Notes: generated from the sequence alone by a model not told the origin. DNA of 64,000 nt from Tuctoria greenei (GCA_036927565.1 JAYESD010000001.1:5766001-5830000); one strand, 5' to 3'. Numbered from the stretch's first letter, positions 10,339 to 23,400 are shown. Program-made: numbers and translations.

Positions 10339-11900
10339 TGAATGTAGGCCTAGAGGGGGGTGAATAGGCCTTTTGAATTTTTGTCGGATCCTGCAACACT
10401 CAACAACAAGTTCAATACCAGAGAAACCAGACTAGTCCGGTAAAGTGCGGACTAGTCCGGTGTTTACGGACTAAGTTGATCAAGATTAATCGATTAGGTT
10501 GATTCTTCAATGTGTGCAGCGGAAATATAGAATCAAACAACAGTTTAACAGTTGTATATTGGATTGTATCACAATTAAGGCTTGTGTTCTACAATTTATT
10601 GTAAATTGAACAATGTGTATCAAACCCTAGAGTAAGTTGATCAATTTGAGTGATGAACACAAAAAGGACAAGACACACGATATATCCCATGGTTCGGCTA
10701 CCACGAAGGCAACCGACGTCCATGTTGAGGAGTCCACAAAAGGACCGGGTCTTCTCCAACCCTACCCTCGTCGGATCGCCACGAAGGCCAACCCTCTTCC
10801 ACTAATCACAAAGGGGTGAATAACCAAATTCAAGGGGCGTTCTCACACGTTGAGAGCTCCCTTAGATTACAAATCACAATGCCACCAAAAACACACTCAG
10901 AAATTACAATTGAAACGCAGGAGTGTGTTAGAGATTCAAACCAAGAGCTCAATGATGTGTGCCAAGTGTCTCTCCAATGATCTAGAAGTAATCCTTAATG
11001 GATTGATCGATCTTGCACTTAAATTTGTGGAGAGAAGTGGTTTCTGAGTCTCTTGGGAGGTGTGACGGTGCTAGGGTTCGAGAGTGTATAAAAGTGGGTC
11101 GTGCACCTCTATTTATATGGGGTTTCTAAAAGTGACCGTTAGGGTTCAGAAAGATCGGACAAGTCCGTGGTGGGCACCGGACTAGTCCGGTGTGCTGTGT
11201 GTAGCAAACCCTAAGTGTCCCGAAATATCGGACTAGTCCGGTCGAAAACGGACTTGTCCGATTTCACTACTGGAAATCTTCGGACTAGTCCGATAGCCAT
11301 CGGACTTGTCTGACCATGTGAAACCCTAAGTGTGTTGGATGACAAGTCCGCACTTGGAGGACTTGTCCGATTTAGATCAGTAGGTATTTCGGACTAGTCC
11401 GTGTAAACATCAGACTTGTCCGAAGTGGATCAGAAGGAATATCGGACTAGTCCGGTTAACAACGGACTTGTCCGATTTTGTGTGACTTGTGAAGTGTGTT
11501 GAGGACTAGTCCGCCCTGGGGAGGACTAGTCCGACTCAAGTCAGAAAGATATCGGACTAGTCTGACAGATATCGGACTTGTACGATCTGGTGCAGAAAGG
11601 ATATCGGACTAGTCCGGTTGATATCGGACTAGTCCGGTCCTGTGTAACTTTGTGCAATATGTGTGTGTGCTTAAATATGATTGAGCTCTTGGGTGTGTTT
11701 CCTTAACACACTCCATACACAATAATCTACTATTACTTTTCCTTGAACTCAAGTTCACTTTGCTCCTCATTATCCCTTCTTTTTGGTATTTTGCTCATTT
11801 TTCATTATTGGCCTGCATTCATCTCAACAAAAGGGTTAGGATCCAAATTGCTTGTCATAAATCATCCAAAACCCACAAGGGAGTCCTAGATGCACTTTCA
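10339..11900 (-). repeat. 5' LTR of element A
   Basis: It is the same length as the 3' LTR and differs from it at a few percent of sites. The minus-strand TATA box (TATAAATA) is at about 11,108-11,118. The palindrome array lies at 11,155-11,640, upstream of that box, with two more copies near 10,428-10,462. It ends at 11,900, followed by the TAACT duplication. Confidence 0.92.
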
Positions 11901-11905
11901 TAACT

Positions 11906-14084
11906 GTAATCCCTTAGAGTTTGTCGCATCCAAAGGAGTTGTGCACAACAACTCCCGGCTGCAACATACTCCGCTTCGGTTGTGGATAAGGCAATGGAGT
12001 TTTGTTTCTTGGAGGACCAAGAAACTAGGGATCTACCTAGGAATTGTCATGTATCCGACGTACTTTTTCTATCTACTTTGCATCCGGCATAATCTGCATC
12101 GGAGTAACCAATGAGATTGAATTTGGAGCCTTTTGGATACCAAAGACCAAGGTTGGGTGTATGAACTAAATATCTCAATATCCTTTTTACGGCTGTCAAG
12201 TGACACTCCTTAGGATTGGCTTGAAATCTTGCACACAAACATACACTCAACATGATATCTGGCCTAGATGCACATAAATAGAGTAGAGATCCAATCATGG
12301 AGCGATATACCTTTTGGTCGATGCTAGGTCCATCTTCATTGAGATCCAAGTGGCCATTGGTTGCCATGGGAGTCTTTATGGGCTTCGCCTTGTCCATCCC
12401 AAACTTCTTGAGTGTATCTTGAGTGTACTTAGTTTGTCTTATGAATGTCCCTTCCCTTTGTTGCCTCACTTGGAATCTCAAAAAGTACTTTAGCTCTCCC
12501 ATCATAGACATCTCAAACATGTCTGTCATAATTTTACTAAACTCTTCACAAAAAGATTTGTTAGTTGAACCAAAGATTATATCATCAACATAGATTTGAC
12601 AAACAAAAAGATCATTGTCAAAGTTATTTGTAAATAGTGTATAATCTACTTTGCCAATTTTAAAGCCATTTTCAATTAAGAAATCTCTAAGACACTCATA
12701 CCAAGCTCTAGGAGCTTGTTTGAGGCCGTAGAGAGCCTTACACAATTTAAATACGTGGTCAGGAAACTCTTCGTCTTCAAACCCGGGGGGTTTCTACACA
12801 TACACCTCCTCCTTGATTGGTCCATTGAGGAAGGCGCTTTTCACATCCATTTGATAGAGCTTGAAATCATGTTGAGTAGCATATGCAAGTAATATTCTAA
12901 TAGATTCAAGTCTAGCTACGGGAGCAAATGTCTCATCGAAATCTAAACCTTTGACTTGTGAATACCCTTTGGCCACAAGTCGTGCCTTGTTCCTTGTCAC
13001 CACCCCGTGTTCGTCTTGTTTGTTGCGGAAGACCCATTTGGTGCTTACGACATTGGATTTGGGTCTTTCGACTAGTTCCCACACTTCGTTTCTCTTGAAA
13101 TTGTTGAGTTCTTCTTGCATGGCCACTACCCAATCTGGATCCTTCAATGCATCCTCAACCCTGCGTGGTTCCAAAAAGGACACAAACGAGTAGTGCTCAC
13201 AAAAATTAGCTATGCGAGATCTAGTAGTTACTCCCTTTTGGATGTCGCCGATAATGTTGTCGATTGGGTGATCCCGTGTACTCTTGGGTGTGGTACTTGC
13301 TGTCTTGAATCTTCATGATCATCTTATTCTCCCCCTAAATGATTGCCTTCGTTGACTTGTTGACCATCTTCACTTTCTTGAGGATGATCTTGTATGGAAG
13401 CTCCCCCTTGATCATTGGTCTCCTCTTGTGGTTTGTTTTCCTCATGTATATGTAGAGGTGGCTCTTGTGGTCGAACTTCGCCTAACGTCATTCTTCTTAA
13501 TTCTTGACAAGGAGCTTCTTCTTTATCTAGCACACATGGATCAACTTGCTCCTTTTGGGAGCCATTAGTTTCATCGAACACTACGTCACGTGCTACTTCA
13601 ACAAGTCTGGAGGTCTTGTTAAAAACACGATAGGCGTAAGTGTTCGAATCATAACCAAGCAAGAAACCTTCATAGGACTTCGAAGCGAACTTTGAAGTCC
13701 TAGGCTTCTTGTTTAAGATATAGCATGGGGAACCGAAAAGTCAAAAATATAAAATATTAGGTTTGTTACCGGTAAGTAGTTCATAGGATGCCTTCTTGAG
13801 TAGTCGATGAAGATAAAATCAATTTATGGCGTGGCAAGCGGTGTTAATCGCTTCCGCCCAAAATCGATCCGAGGTCTTGTACTCATAGAGCATTGTTCTC
13901 GCCATCTCTATGAGAGTTCGGTTCTTTCTTTCGGAAGCTCCGTTTTGTTGAGGGGAGTACGGAGCTGAAAACTCGTGCTTTATGCCTTCTTCATCTAGGT
14001 ACTCCTCCACTTGTGTGTTCTTCAACTCCATGTCGTTGTCGCTTCAAATGTTCTTGATTGTCAATGAGAATTCATTTTGAGATC
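11906..14084 (-). pseudogene. Copia element B pol, part 1: RNase H, RT, integrase C-terminal half
   Basis: This is the continuation of 1-154 across element A. On the minus strand it reads the integrase C-terminal half (14,031-13,324, in pieces), RT (13,183-12,794 and 12,745-12,047) and RNase H up to 11,906. The YVDDIIFGST catalytic motif is present. Stops interrupt it at 12,794 (VYV*KPPG where A reads VYVEQPPG), at 12,047 (Cys to TGA in the KSTSGTC region), within integrase at 13,663-13,820 and at the site shared with A (about 13,324). A frameshift follows that last site. Element D is inserted at 14,085, in the integrase core, and the gene resumes at 27,147. Confidence 0.88.
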
Positions 14085-14943
14085 TATCGGTGGTTTTGAT
14101 CCGGCAGATCTCCCGACACTACTAAGGTGTTTGCGGAGTTTGAAGTTCGGTGTGGGCGCGCGAAGATTCAAGAAGGTGAAGTGTTAAATGACACAGGAGA
14201 CACGAAGATTTACGTGGTTCGGGCCGCCTGAGCGTAATACCCTACTCCACGGGGTGTGTTAGTGTTGTATTGGATGTATGAGCTCAACGTAAGTTGAGAG
14301 TGTAGAGTGAGCACGTCGAGTCCTCCTCTATGTATCGTCGGCCTGTCCTTTTATAGTACAAGGGCAGGCCGTTACAAGTTAGTCTGGCCCGACATGTGGC
14401 CCCAGCGGTTACTAATATTGATACACATTTGATGCGCTTAATTATCCTTAATAACCGAGTTACGGGCTTTGACAGCACCGTTACTGGTAATTAAGGTCGT
14501 CCGATCGTGTGTCATTAATATAGTATTAATGACACTTAATCGAGTCTTGAAGTCCTTGATTCCCCCTTGAAGATCCGAAGTTGTTGTGGAGTCTTCCGGA
14601 GGTTGGAGGCTGAAGATCTGACGGTTAGACACATGGCAACTCCGGAGCATACTGTGGGGAACAGATAGGTCCGGTGCCACCTGACACGTGTCAGTTCCGG
14701 AGCTTTCCTCGGTCCGGGGTTAGGTCCGGGGGTGCCGTTGTGGTACATAGCCCGGAGCTTCCCCCTTGTGGGCGGTAGCTCCAGTTTGATAGTACACGTG
14801 GCGACCCTGGGACTAACCATGTTGGGGAAGCGAGTCCGGCTATGTCTGACATGTGGGCCTCCGAAGGTCTTCAAATCAAGTAGATGACATTCCCTTGAGA
14901 TCTTTGCAATCTCAAGGGGTATTCGGTTCCCAGGGTACCGACA
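14085..14943 (-). repeat. 3' LTR of element D
   Basis: On the minus strand it starts TGTCGGTACCC and ends ACCACCGATA; the usual final CA has become TA in both LTR copies. The minus-strand TATA box (CTATAAAAGG) is at about 14,349-14,358. Next to it, at about 14,944-14,970, lies the purine-rich primer CAGGGGGCCAC on the minus strand. Confidence 0.88.
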
Positions 14944-15476
14944 GTGGCCCCCTGGGCCCACCTCTGGGGAAGACCCCTTGGATGAGGTCATTCCGCCGGA
15001 GGTGGGTCCATCCTTCGACTTTTGAACTGAGTCTTCAAAGGTCTTCGGATGTGCCATTGGCGATAGTTTGGAGTTAAATCCTCGCCGCGTGGCATATCCC
15101 GTGTGCGGCAAATGAGATCTTTGACGTGCAGATCTCACGCAATTGAATGTCCCCGGTTTCCGATACGAAAATCGTATCGGTTCTGCGCGCCTTGTCAGGC
15201 CACCGCCTTCGGGCTTCCCGCCTCATGATGACAACCATTCGCCTGGGTAAGAACCTCGACTTGATCGTCCAAGTGGTCTCGGGCCCTCTTGTCATCGGCT
15301 GGGTGGAATCTTTGAGTAGTATCTTCGACTTCCTTGTGGTTTCCATCCAAGCATTGTGAGGGCTTACATAAGAAGGAAAGCGCGCACCGTCTGGGGTTCT
15401 TTACGCCTCTCATCTAATCTTGCGCTCAAACTCCCAACTTGTGCTCGCTTTTCCTCTCTTGCCTCGCTGTGCCGCG

Positions 15477-18400
15477 ATGGAGTTGGGTCTCCGCGAAAGC
15501 CGTTTGAAGACCGAAGGTGACCTGAAGAAGGTCCGGGCCCTCATGGGATGGTCCCTGGACTTTTTCAACCGCCTGGTCTGCGCCGGGGGAGAGCTCCCGT
15601 TCGAGAAGGAGCACGCCGGCGAGATGGTGTACTTCTCTTTGTACGCCATGGTGGGGTTGATCCCACCTTTTTCCTCATTTTTCTTGATGCTGCTAGACTT
15701 CTATGGTCTGCAGCTGTACCACCTTGGCCCCCACTCCATTCTTCTTGTGTCTGTCTTCGTCCACTTCTGTGAAATGTGGGTGGGCATCCCCCCTGCATTG
15801 AACTTTTCCGGACCTTCTTCACCATCCATACCACTGGTAGAAGTAATGAGTACCTTGGCTTCTACTACTTCGTGAAGCGCAAGTGCACATTCAAGTACCT
15901 CCGGTTGTTTCCTTATTGAAAGTGGGATGATTGGAAGAAGGACTGGATAGTCATCTGGGTGGAGGAGCAAGAGAAGCTGGAGCTGCCCGAAGGCCTCCCC
16001 AACATCGACACTGCAGTCTGGAGTGAAGCTCCGATGCTGTCGGATGCCTTCAACCCTGCTCTGACCAGGATCCGCCAGTGCGTGGAGGGAGGATTAACTC
16101 CTCATGCGGTATTTTGCAATTTCCTGGTCAACAGGTGGGCACCGCTAAAGAGGAGAGAAAAACTCGCTTGGGCCCTCAACAGCGTGATGGACGACGACCG
16201 GGTCGTGACCGGACTGAAATCCAACATGGAGGGGGCGACCTTGGAGTTTCATCTCAAGAAGTTCCAGCATGGCATCGACGTTGCTGGTGATGACTTGACC
16301 CCACCACCAGCTTTCCTCCCTATGAACGTGGAAGTAGAGTTCAGCAGGGAGCTTCGGCGGACGATGCCGGTGCTTGACGACCTTGGTGTCGTTGAGAGAA
16401 GATCGGCCTCTAGGGTGGTGATCCCTGAGGCTTCCGAAGGTGGCTCTGACCCTGCGCCGAAGCCAAGGATCGAAGTCGTCGGCAAGGGCAAGGAGCCGGC
16501 GGACGAACCCTTGAGCCGGAAGAGGAAGCTGAAGCATGCCAACGGAAGGTCCGTCAGGCATGCATCCTCTGCATCAGCTCCTTCTCCCCAGATGGGGAGG
16601 TCTTCTACAACTGCAGCGACTGTACCTGCAACGGCGTCTTCCCGGGGTGCTAGCTCCGGGCATGCGACTCCAGCACCAGGGCCAGTTGAGGCCTGTGGGT
16701 CCGGAGGTCCTTCCTGGTCAAGGGGGGCCTTGACTAAGGAAATGCCCGTGACTGCAACGAGTTCCGGGGGGCCTTCCGGAGCGTCCACGCAGGCGGCGGC
16801 TATGGTTAGCCCAGAATGCCCGGGAAAGAGGTTCCGCACAAGCTGGTGCGAAAGTCTCCTGAGGTAATTTTTAATCTTTACCTAAGACATTTGTTTTGTT
16901 GTAGTAACTGTTTTTAAGTTTCTTCATCCATCATCCACAGCATTCCCAAGAAGAGGAGTGAGGCTCCACCCTCAGCCACAGCAGCTGAAGCTGTGAGGGC
17001 GGAAGCTTCTGCTCCTGTCACGGTGCCGCCCCAAGTGGTGGCTGAAGCTGCGGCAGCTCCGGCGCCAGCTGTCGTGGTCATAGACCTTGACTCATCCCAT
17101 GAGACTCCCGTGGTAGCGCCGTACCACAGGAGAGAATATGCGCCAGCGGCACCTGCCCCGGAGGTTGAAGCCCTGGATCTTGATGCTGAGATGATGGAAG
17201 CTTCAGCTGTTGAACCGGAGGAAGCAGTAATTCCGGCCCCAGAGCCGGAAATTGTCAAAGCCCCGGCTGTTGAGCCGGAGGTTATTGAAGTCCCGACAAG
17301 TGAGTCGGATGTGGAGGAAGTTCTGGCGGTTGAGCCGGTTACCTCCGAAGCTCCGGCCTCAGAACCGGTTGTAGTTGAAGACCTTCCGGCGCCCGAGCCG
17401 GTTGAGGTTGAAGCTCCGGCCTCAGGGCCGGTTATTGCGGAGGCATCAGCACTCGAACCCATGGTGGTCGAGATGCCAACACCCGAGCCATCAGCGGAGG
17501 AGGGGCCCAGGCCGGAGCCGGAAGTAGCCCCTGTTCCGGAAGTGTTGTCGGCGGAGGTGCCTGCTGCTGAGCCGGAGTACCCAGATGAAGTCACTGGCCC
17601 CATGCCTGAGGGGGCAAATGAAGACCTGGCGGCAGGGCCTTCGGAACCACTTCCGGAGGTCGGAACTTCTTCCGTGGGACCATCCTCGGTGGCAACTGAG
17701 GCTATCTCGGAGGACGGCCCTAGTGCCGTGGAGGCTCAGGGGACCACCCTTGTGGAGTGGGACCCAATTTTTGTAAGCGAGAACCCGCTGGAACCAGCAG
17801 AGGAGACCCCAGCAGGTCCGGAACCTATTCCCCTGTTGTTGTCTATTGACAACGCTGTCTCCAGCTTGCGTCAAGTACAGCTGGCGTTCTACCATGACAG
17901 CAAGGCTCTTGAAGAGGAGCGCCAAACCCTTAGGCGGTGGTGTAACCGGCTCTACTTCGAGACCAAGCTGGCGCAGTCGAGGCTGGCGGATGACAAAGAA
18001 TGGATCAAGCAGGAGAAGGTCCACCTGGAATACTGGGGCAAATTATTGGATGACAGTGAGAGCTTGACTCGCGCCCTCGACGCTCAATCTCGGGCCATTT
18101 ATGAGCATACCAAGGCAGCTAATAGTGCGGCTGATGAACGCCAAGAGAGGATTGAAGCCATTGACACTACTCTCATCAAGCGTCGGGAGGCACTTGAGGA
18201 GAGGGAGAAGAGGCTCGAAGATAAAGAGCAAAAACTCCTACAGCTGCGGGATGACGTCTTGAGGAGGGAGGGAGCTCGCCGAAAAGGTGGCTCTGGTTGA
18301 CAAGGGCCTCGAGGAACGCACCAAGAAGTTGGAGGAGCATTGCCTTGAGGAGGAGGAGAAGGCCTGGGTGCGAGGGCAGGAACTCTACTAGCTAGAGTGT

Positions 18401-18982
18401 GCCCTCGCTGCCAGGGAGAAGAAAGTTAGGGGCCGGGAGAAGGACCTGGTCGACCACCGGAACAAGATCTACCTCCGGGAGGAGGAGCTCGGCAAACTCG
18501 AGAAGCAGGTTGCTGAAAAGATTCAGCAAAATGCTAAAGAGGTTGAGCGCCTTGCTCGCGAGAATTCTGAACTGGCGGCGGCCAAAAGATCCTTGGAGGA
18601 ACTGAAGGGCTTGAGGATTGTAGACTCCTTACAGGTTTGGGAGTTCCTGAGCAAAGCCAACGACGCGCTGACACCAATGGGCTTCAGTCCCGTGCGTCCA
18701 GATGATCCAGAGCCGGAGCTGGATCTGGCGTTGTAAGCGTTGAGCTCGGCGGGTAGCAAACTCTCCAAGGTGGGCGACGTCATCACGGACCAATTGGAGG
18801 TTGAGGGGCAATCCCTGGCGAAGAACGTCGCAGAGTATGTGCTGACGTGCTACACTAGCTGGGATCCCCAATTCCCTCTAGACCCGGTGCTTGAAGGTCC
18901 CGTCGAAGGAGAAGGTGAAGCCACCCGAGCCAACGTGTCGGAGGTTGCTCAGAAGGTCGCCCAATTCTTCCATAGGGTCTAG
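15477..18982 (+). pseudogene. Antisense ORF of element D (gypsy-type 'Transposase_28' domain, spliced)
   Basis: It runs opposite to gag-pol, between integrase and the 3' LTR. Exon 1 begins MELGLRESRLK at 15,477. It contains the domain known as putative gypsy-type transposon (PF04195), recognisable from LIPPFSSFFL, HFCEMWVGI and KWDDWKKDWIVIW. A frameshift near 15,800 and a TGA at 15,917 break it. A 77-bp intron with GT...AG ends (16,864-16,940) joins the frames exactly (phase 2). Exon 2 is a low-complexity Pro/Glu/Ala repeat (17,150-17,560) and then a long coiled coil. A frameshift near 18,290 and stops at about 18,390 and 18,735 damage the end; the last stop is at about 18,982. Its role is unknown. 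A relative lies in element C. Confidence 0.75.
16864..16940 (+). other. Predicted 77-bp intron in the antisense ORF of element D
   Basis: The donor is GAG|GTAATT and the acceptor is CCACAG|C. Removing the intron joins codon AG|C and keeps both long reading frames in register. Element C has an intron of 79 bp at the corresponding position. Confidence 0.65.
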
Positions 18983-20436
18983 GACTATCTCTGTAGCTCC
19001 CACTTGTATTCTCTCTTTTTCTTCCCCAATTTTGTAATCCCTTGTCTCCAGATGACAGAAATCCAAATTTTTGTGAATTTCATTTTTTGTCTTCAACACT
19101 TTTGTCTTCACTTGGACCCCTGGTAGATGTACACAATTTAATTGTGAACATGTACCAAGAGGATATTGTGTTTTGTTGAAGACTCATTTGCTTCGAACTT
19201 GTAGAGTGTAGGTCCGAAGTCTTCGATAGTGAAGGCCCCCTGAATTTGTCGGAGCTTAGAAGCTCCGGCATTGGCTATCGTCGGAGCTTAGTAGCTCCGG
19301 CAATAGTCCCTATCAACACGTAGAGCATCGATAGTTAGCCCTCCGGGGTGTCGGAGCTTAGTAGCTTCGGCAGTGACCTTTAACAACGCGTAGTTTGTCG
19401 ACAGCAGACTCCGCCTGTGGGGTCTTCTCACCATCTTTTATTTTGCGTCGACGGCTGGCCCCCCTAGCTTTACCGGAGCTTGGTTGCTCCGATTATGCTC
19501 GTTTTCAATGTTTAACATCGATTACAAGCCACCTAGGGGGAGTCGGAGCTTTGTTAGCTCCGGCTTTTCTCCATCAACATGTATTTTTTATTTTTCCTAC
19601 ACACTGAAGCCAAGAAAAATAGTAAAATTCATTCCTTGCCTATAACTTCGTCGCGGCTTATGATTCCCAAGAAAGTTTTAGGTCAAACGCGATTCTGAAT
19701 ACAACCGAATGCGTTTTCTTTTCTTCTAGATCCAATTGTACTTGGACCCGCCTTACTTCGGCCTGCCGGGGTATAGGTAGAGTGGCGTACTTAGGGTGCT
19801 TGACCAGGATAAGCCAATAGCACACTCCGGCCCTAGATTGGCTTGGCGACATTCAGGCTAGTGAGCCATGAACAATATTTGAATCCAAAAGAATTGACAA
19901 TACAGCTTGACTTGTACATGAACCGGTCGGACTAAAATTTCTTAAGAATTGCACAACTTTATTATAGGCAAGAAAGAGAAAAATAAAAAATGTTGAGCCT
20001 GTACAAAATAAATGCACGTGGAGTCTGCTTCACATGAAGATGTCTTTCATTATAGGTCCGGGGTACAGGGGAAACAAGTACACTCTTAGGGTACGGAACC
20101 AGGCTAAGCGTGTTTAATTTCTCGTTTGACCCAGGGTAGCTAGCCACACTTTTAGTCCTGGGACTGTGATAAGTGTTGCATGAACTTTGCGGACCTTCCG
20201 AGAAAGGTCCGGCTGTTCTCCCGGAGGAACTACCCAACTCTGTACAATGACTCTATAACATACACCTTAAGTTACTACAGACTCACCTCCGTGATATTAA
20301 GTGTAGAACTTACGGAGGTGCTCGATATTCCAAGGATTTGGGAGAGGTTTCCCATCCTCGGTAGCCAAGCGAACGCTTCCGGGAAGGGATACTTTAATCA
20401 CTCGGAAGGGTCCCTCCCAACTGGGGGAGAGTTTGT
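18983..20436 (+). repeat. Spacer of element D with diverged TCGGAGCTTAGTAGCTCC repeats
   Basis: Between the antisense ORF and the end of pol there is no gene. At about 19,205-19,575 a unit containing TCGGAGCTTAGTAGCTCCGG, itself a short hairpin, recurs five or six times with spacing of about 60-110 bp and increasing divergence. The rest (19,576-20,436) shows nothing I recognise. Confidence 0.6.
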
Positions 20437-23400
20437 TTAACCCTTCTCTGGATTGTATTCTCTGTAGAACCAAATCGCCTTCCTCGAGCTGTCGGTTGTG
20501 TACATGCCGCTGATGATAGCGCCGAAGGGCTTGGCAGTATCGGGCATTCCGAACAGCTGCTTGGCACCTTCCTCCTCAAGGAGGTCTAGGTCTTCACGCC
20601 GGAGCTGGTCCTGCGTGGCTTCGTCGAAGGTCCGGACCCGGAGTGACCCCAAGGTGATCTCCGGAGGAAGGATTGCTTCAGCTCCGTATACCTTGAAGAA
20701 GGGTGTCTCTCCTGTTGACCGGTTTGGAGTTGTCCTGTTGGCCCATAGAGTGGGCGGAAGCTCTTCAATCCAGTTGGCTCCTTGTTTTTTCAAGCGCTCA
20801 TAGGTGCGCGTTTTGAGTCCTTTAAGGATTTCAGCATTTGCTCTCTCGGCCTGGCCATTGCTTGCTGGGTGAGCTACGGAGGCGTAGCAAACTTGAATGC
20901 CGAGGTCTTCGCAATATCCTTGAAATGCAGAGCTTGTGAATTGAGTCCCATTATCAGTGATGATTTTGTTTGGGACTCCAAATCTGCATACAATGGACTG
21001 CAAAAAGTTGATAGCAGACTGCTTGTTGATTGTCACAACTGGAGCTGCTTCCGGCCATTTGGTGAACTTATCAATGGCGACGTACAGGAACTTGTAACCT
21101 CCGACGGCTCTTGGGAAAGGTCGCAAGATGTCCATCCCCCACACAGCGAAGGGCCATGTAGGAGGTATCATTTGTAGGGGCTGAGCCAGTGTGTGAATTT
21201 GCTTTGCATAAAATTGGCATGCTTCACATTTCTTCACCAGCTCAGTTGCATCCTGGAGTGCTGTAGGCCAGTAGAAGCCATGCCGAAAGGCTTTACCGAC
21301 CAGCATGCGGGAAGACGCGTGGTTCCCACACTCTCCTCCATGGATTTCTGCGAGGAGCTCGCATCCTTCTTCCCTTGTGATGCACCGCATTAGGATGCCG
21401 TTGGCACCACACCGGTAGAGATCCCCTTCTACCAACGTGTATCTTTTAGCCAATCTGACTATCCAGTCAGCGGATACGTCATAGTCAGGAAGGATGTTGT
21501 CTTTCAAGTAGCTCCGGATCTCTGAGATCCATGCATCGGAGCTAACTTGAGCATTTGAGTCTTGCGTGCTGGGTTGCTCGGACCTTCCGGCAGCACCTAC
21601 AACCCTTGGTGGCTGCCACGGTAACAGGGCCATCGAGACCGTCAGCTTCAGGATGCTGATCTCGCCCCCTTCGCTCAGTTCGGCAGGCTGAGCTGTGGGT
21701 TTTGACAACCTCCGGACAAAAATTCCGTCTGGAGCTGGAGCTCCAGTTGACACTTTTGTCGAGAGTTCGTCAGGTTCAGCGTTGTGGGCACGCTGGACAT
21801 GGTGGGGGTCTAGGACTTCGAAGTCCTTCTGAAGCCTCTGGACTTCAAGGAGGTAAGCAGCTAGCTGGAGGTTGTTGCAGGAGCATTCACCCTTCACTTG
21901 CTTAATGATGAGCTGTGAATCTCCCTTGACCAGCAGCTGCTTGACATCATATGATTGTGCCACCTTTAGTCCGTAGATGAGTGCTTCGTACTTCTCCATG
22001 TTGTTGGTCGCCTTGAAGTCAAGGTGTACCATGTATTTTACCTTCTCCCCGGTTGGTGCGAGGAGAAGGATTCCAGCTCCGGCCCCCTGCTTTTGCATGG
22101 ATTCGTCGAAATAGAGGGTCCAGTGATGCTTGGTGAAGACTGGAGCCTTGAGTTCCGGCTTTTGCTCACTGGGGCCCCCAGGGTTTGATGGAGAGGGAGT
22201 CCATTCCGCCACGAAATCCGCCAATGCTTGACTCTTGATTACTTGCCTTGAAATGAATTCGTGATCGAATTCGGCCAATTCCGCAGCCCACTTTGCGATA
22301 TTCCCAGTTGAGTTGGGATTATGCAAGATTACTCGAAGTGGGTAAGAAGTCACCACTGAAATCTTGTGAGCTTGGAAGTAATGGCGAAGCTTCCTGGAGG
22401 CGATAAGAACTGCATAGAGCAGCTTATGCACCTCTAGGTATCGAGTCTTGGCGTCATGAAGTACTTCACTGATGAAATACACTGGGCGCTGGATGGTTCG
22501 GACCCTCCCGGAGGGGCCCGAAGCTTCCTCTTCATTGACCCGGATCCTCCCGGAGGGATCCGAACTTTCTTTGGGGACCTCCGGGTCCTTGCTGGAGGAA
22601 CCCGGAGCTTCTTCAGAAGTGACCTGGACCCTCCCGGAGGGGTCTGGGTCTTCTGAAGTAACTTCTTGTGAAATCAAGTCTGGGAACTGGGACCCAGACT
22701 CGCTTTAAGGAACCTCCGGACCCTCCCGGAGGGGTCTGGATTCCTGAACATGGGATGGTTCTGGTCTCTCTGCAACCAGGACCATACTGACGACTTCATC
22801 AGTTGCTGAAATGTAAAGCAGCAAAGGCTCACCAGGGTTTGGAGCTACCAGAGTTGGAAGGGTGGTGAGGAGCGGTTTTAGCTCCTGGAACGCCTTTTCC
22901 GCTTCTTCAGACCATTGGAATGGTCCGGACTTCCTCAATAACTTGAAGAAGGGAAGTGCCCGTTCCGCCAGTCTTTAAATGAACCGGCTGAGGGATGCTA
23001 GACATCCAGTCAGCTTTTGGACATCTTTGATGTGGGCTGGTGGTCGCATGTCTTCAATGGCTTTGATCTTCGCCGGATTAGCTTCTATGCCCCGGTGACT
23101 TACCAGGAAACCAAGAAGTTTTCCAGAGCTAACCCCGAAGACACACTTGTCTGGGTTTAGCTTTGTGCGGGTGACCCGCAGCTTATCGAAGACAGCCTGC
23201 AAAGTGTCAAGGAGTGACTCCTTGTTCTTTACCTTGACCACGATGTCATTGACGTACACTTCCACTATGTCTCTAATGAGTTCTTCAAAGGTTTTGTACA
23301 TAGCTCGTACAAAGGTTGAAGCTGCATTCTTGAGACCAAATGGCATGGCTGTATAACAGTACAATCCATCTACTGTGATGAAAGAGGTATGCTCTTCATC

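Larger units (their letters stand above)
155..11900 (-). mobile_element. Element A: complete Ty1/copia LTR retrotransposon (SIRE-like), minus strand
   Basis: Two 1,562-bp direct repeats (155-1,716 and 10,339-11,900) bound the element, and both end in TG...CA. The 5-bp duplication TAACT sits at 150-154 and 11,901-11,905. On the minus strand the order is 5' LTR, initiator-Met-tRNA primer site, gag, protease/integrase, reverse transcriptase/RNase H, extra ORF, purine tract (about 1,717-1,730) and 3' LTR. That order, with integrase before RT, defines copia. The long Gag and the extra ORF after pol suggest the SIRE/Maximus lineage. It is inserted in the RNase H region of a relative, element B. The LTRs differ at a few percent of sites by eye, so the insertion is not very recent. 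Confidence 0.93.

Noticed and set aside
16914..17603. 229-codon minus-strand frame rich in Ser, Thr and Gly
   Set aside because: It is the shadow of the Pro/Glu repeat in the antisense ORF of element D. The + strand frame continues across an intron and ends in a coiled coil.
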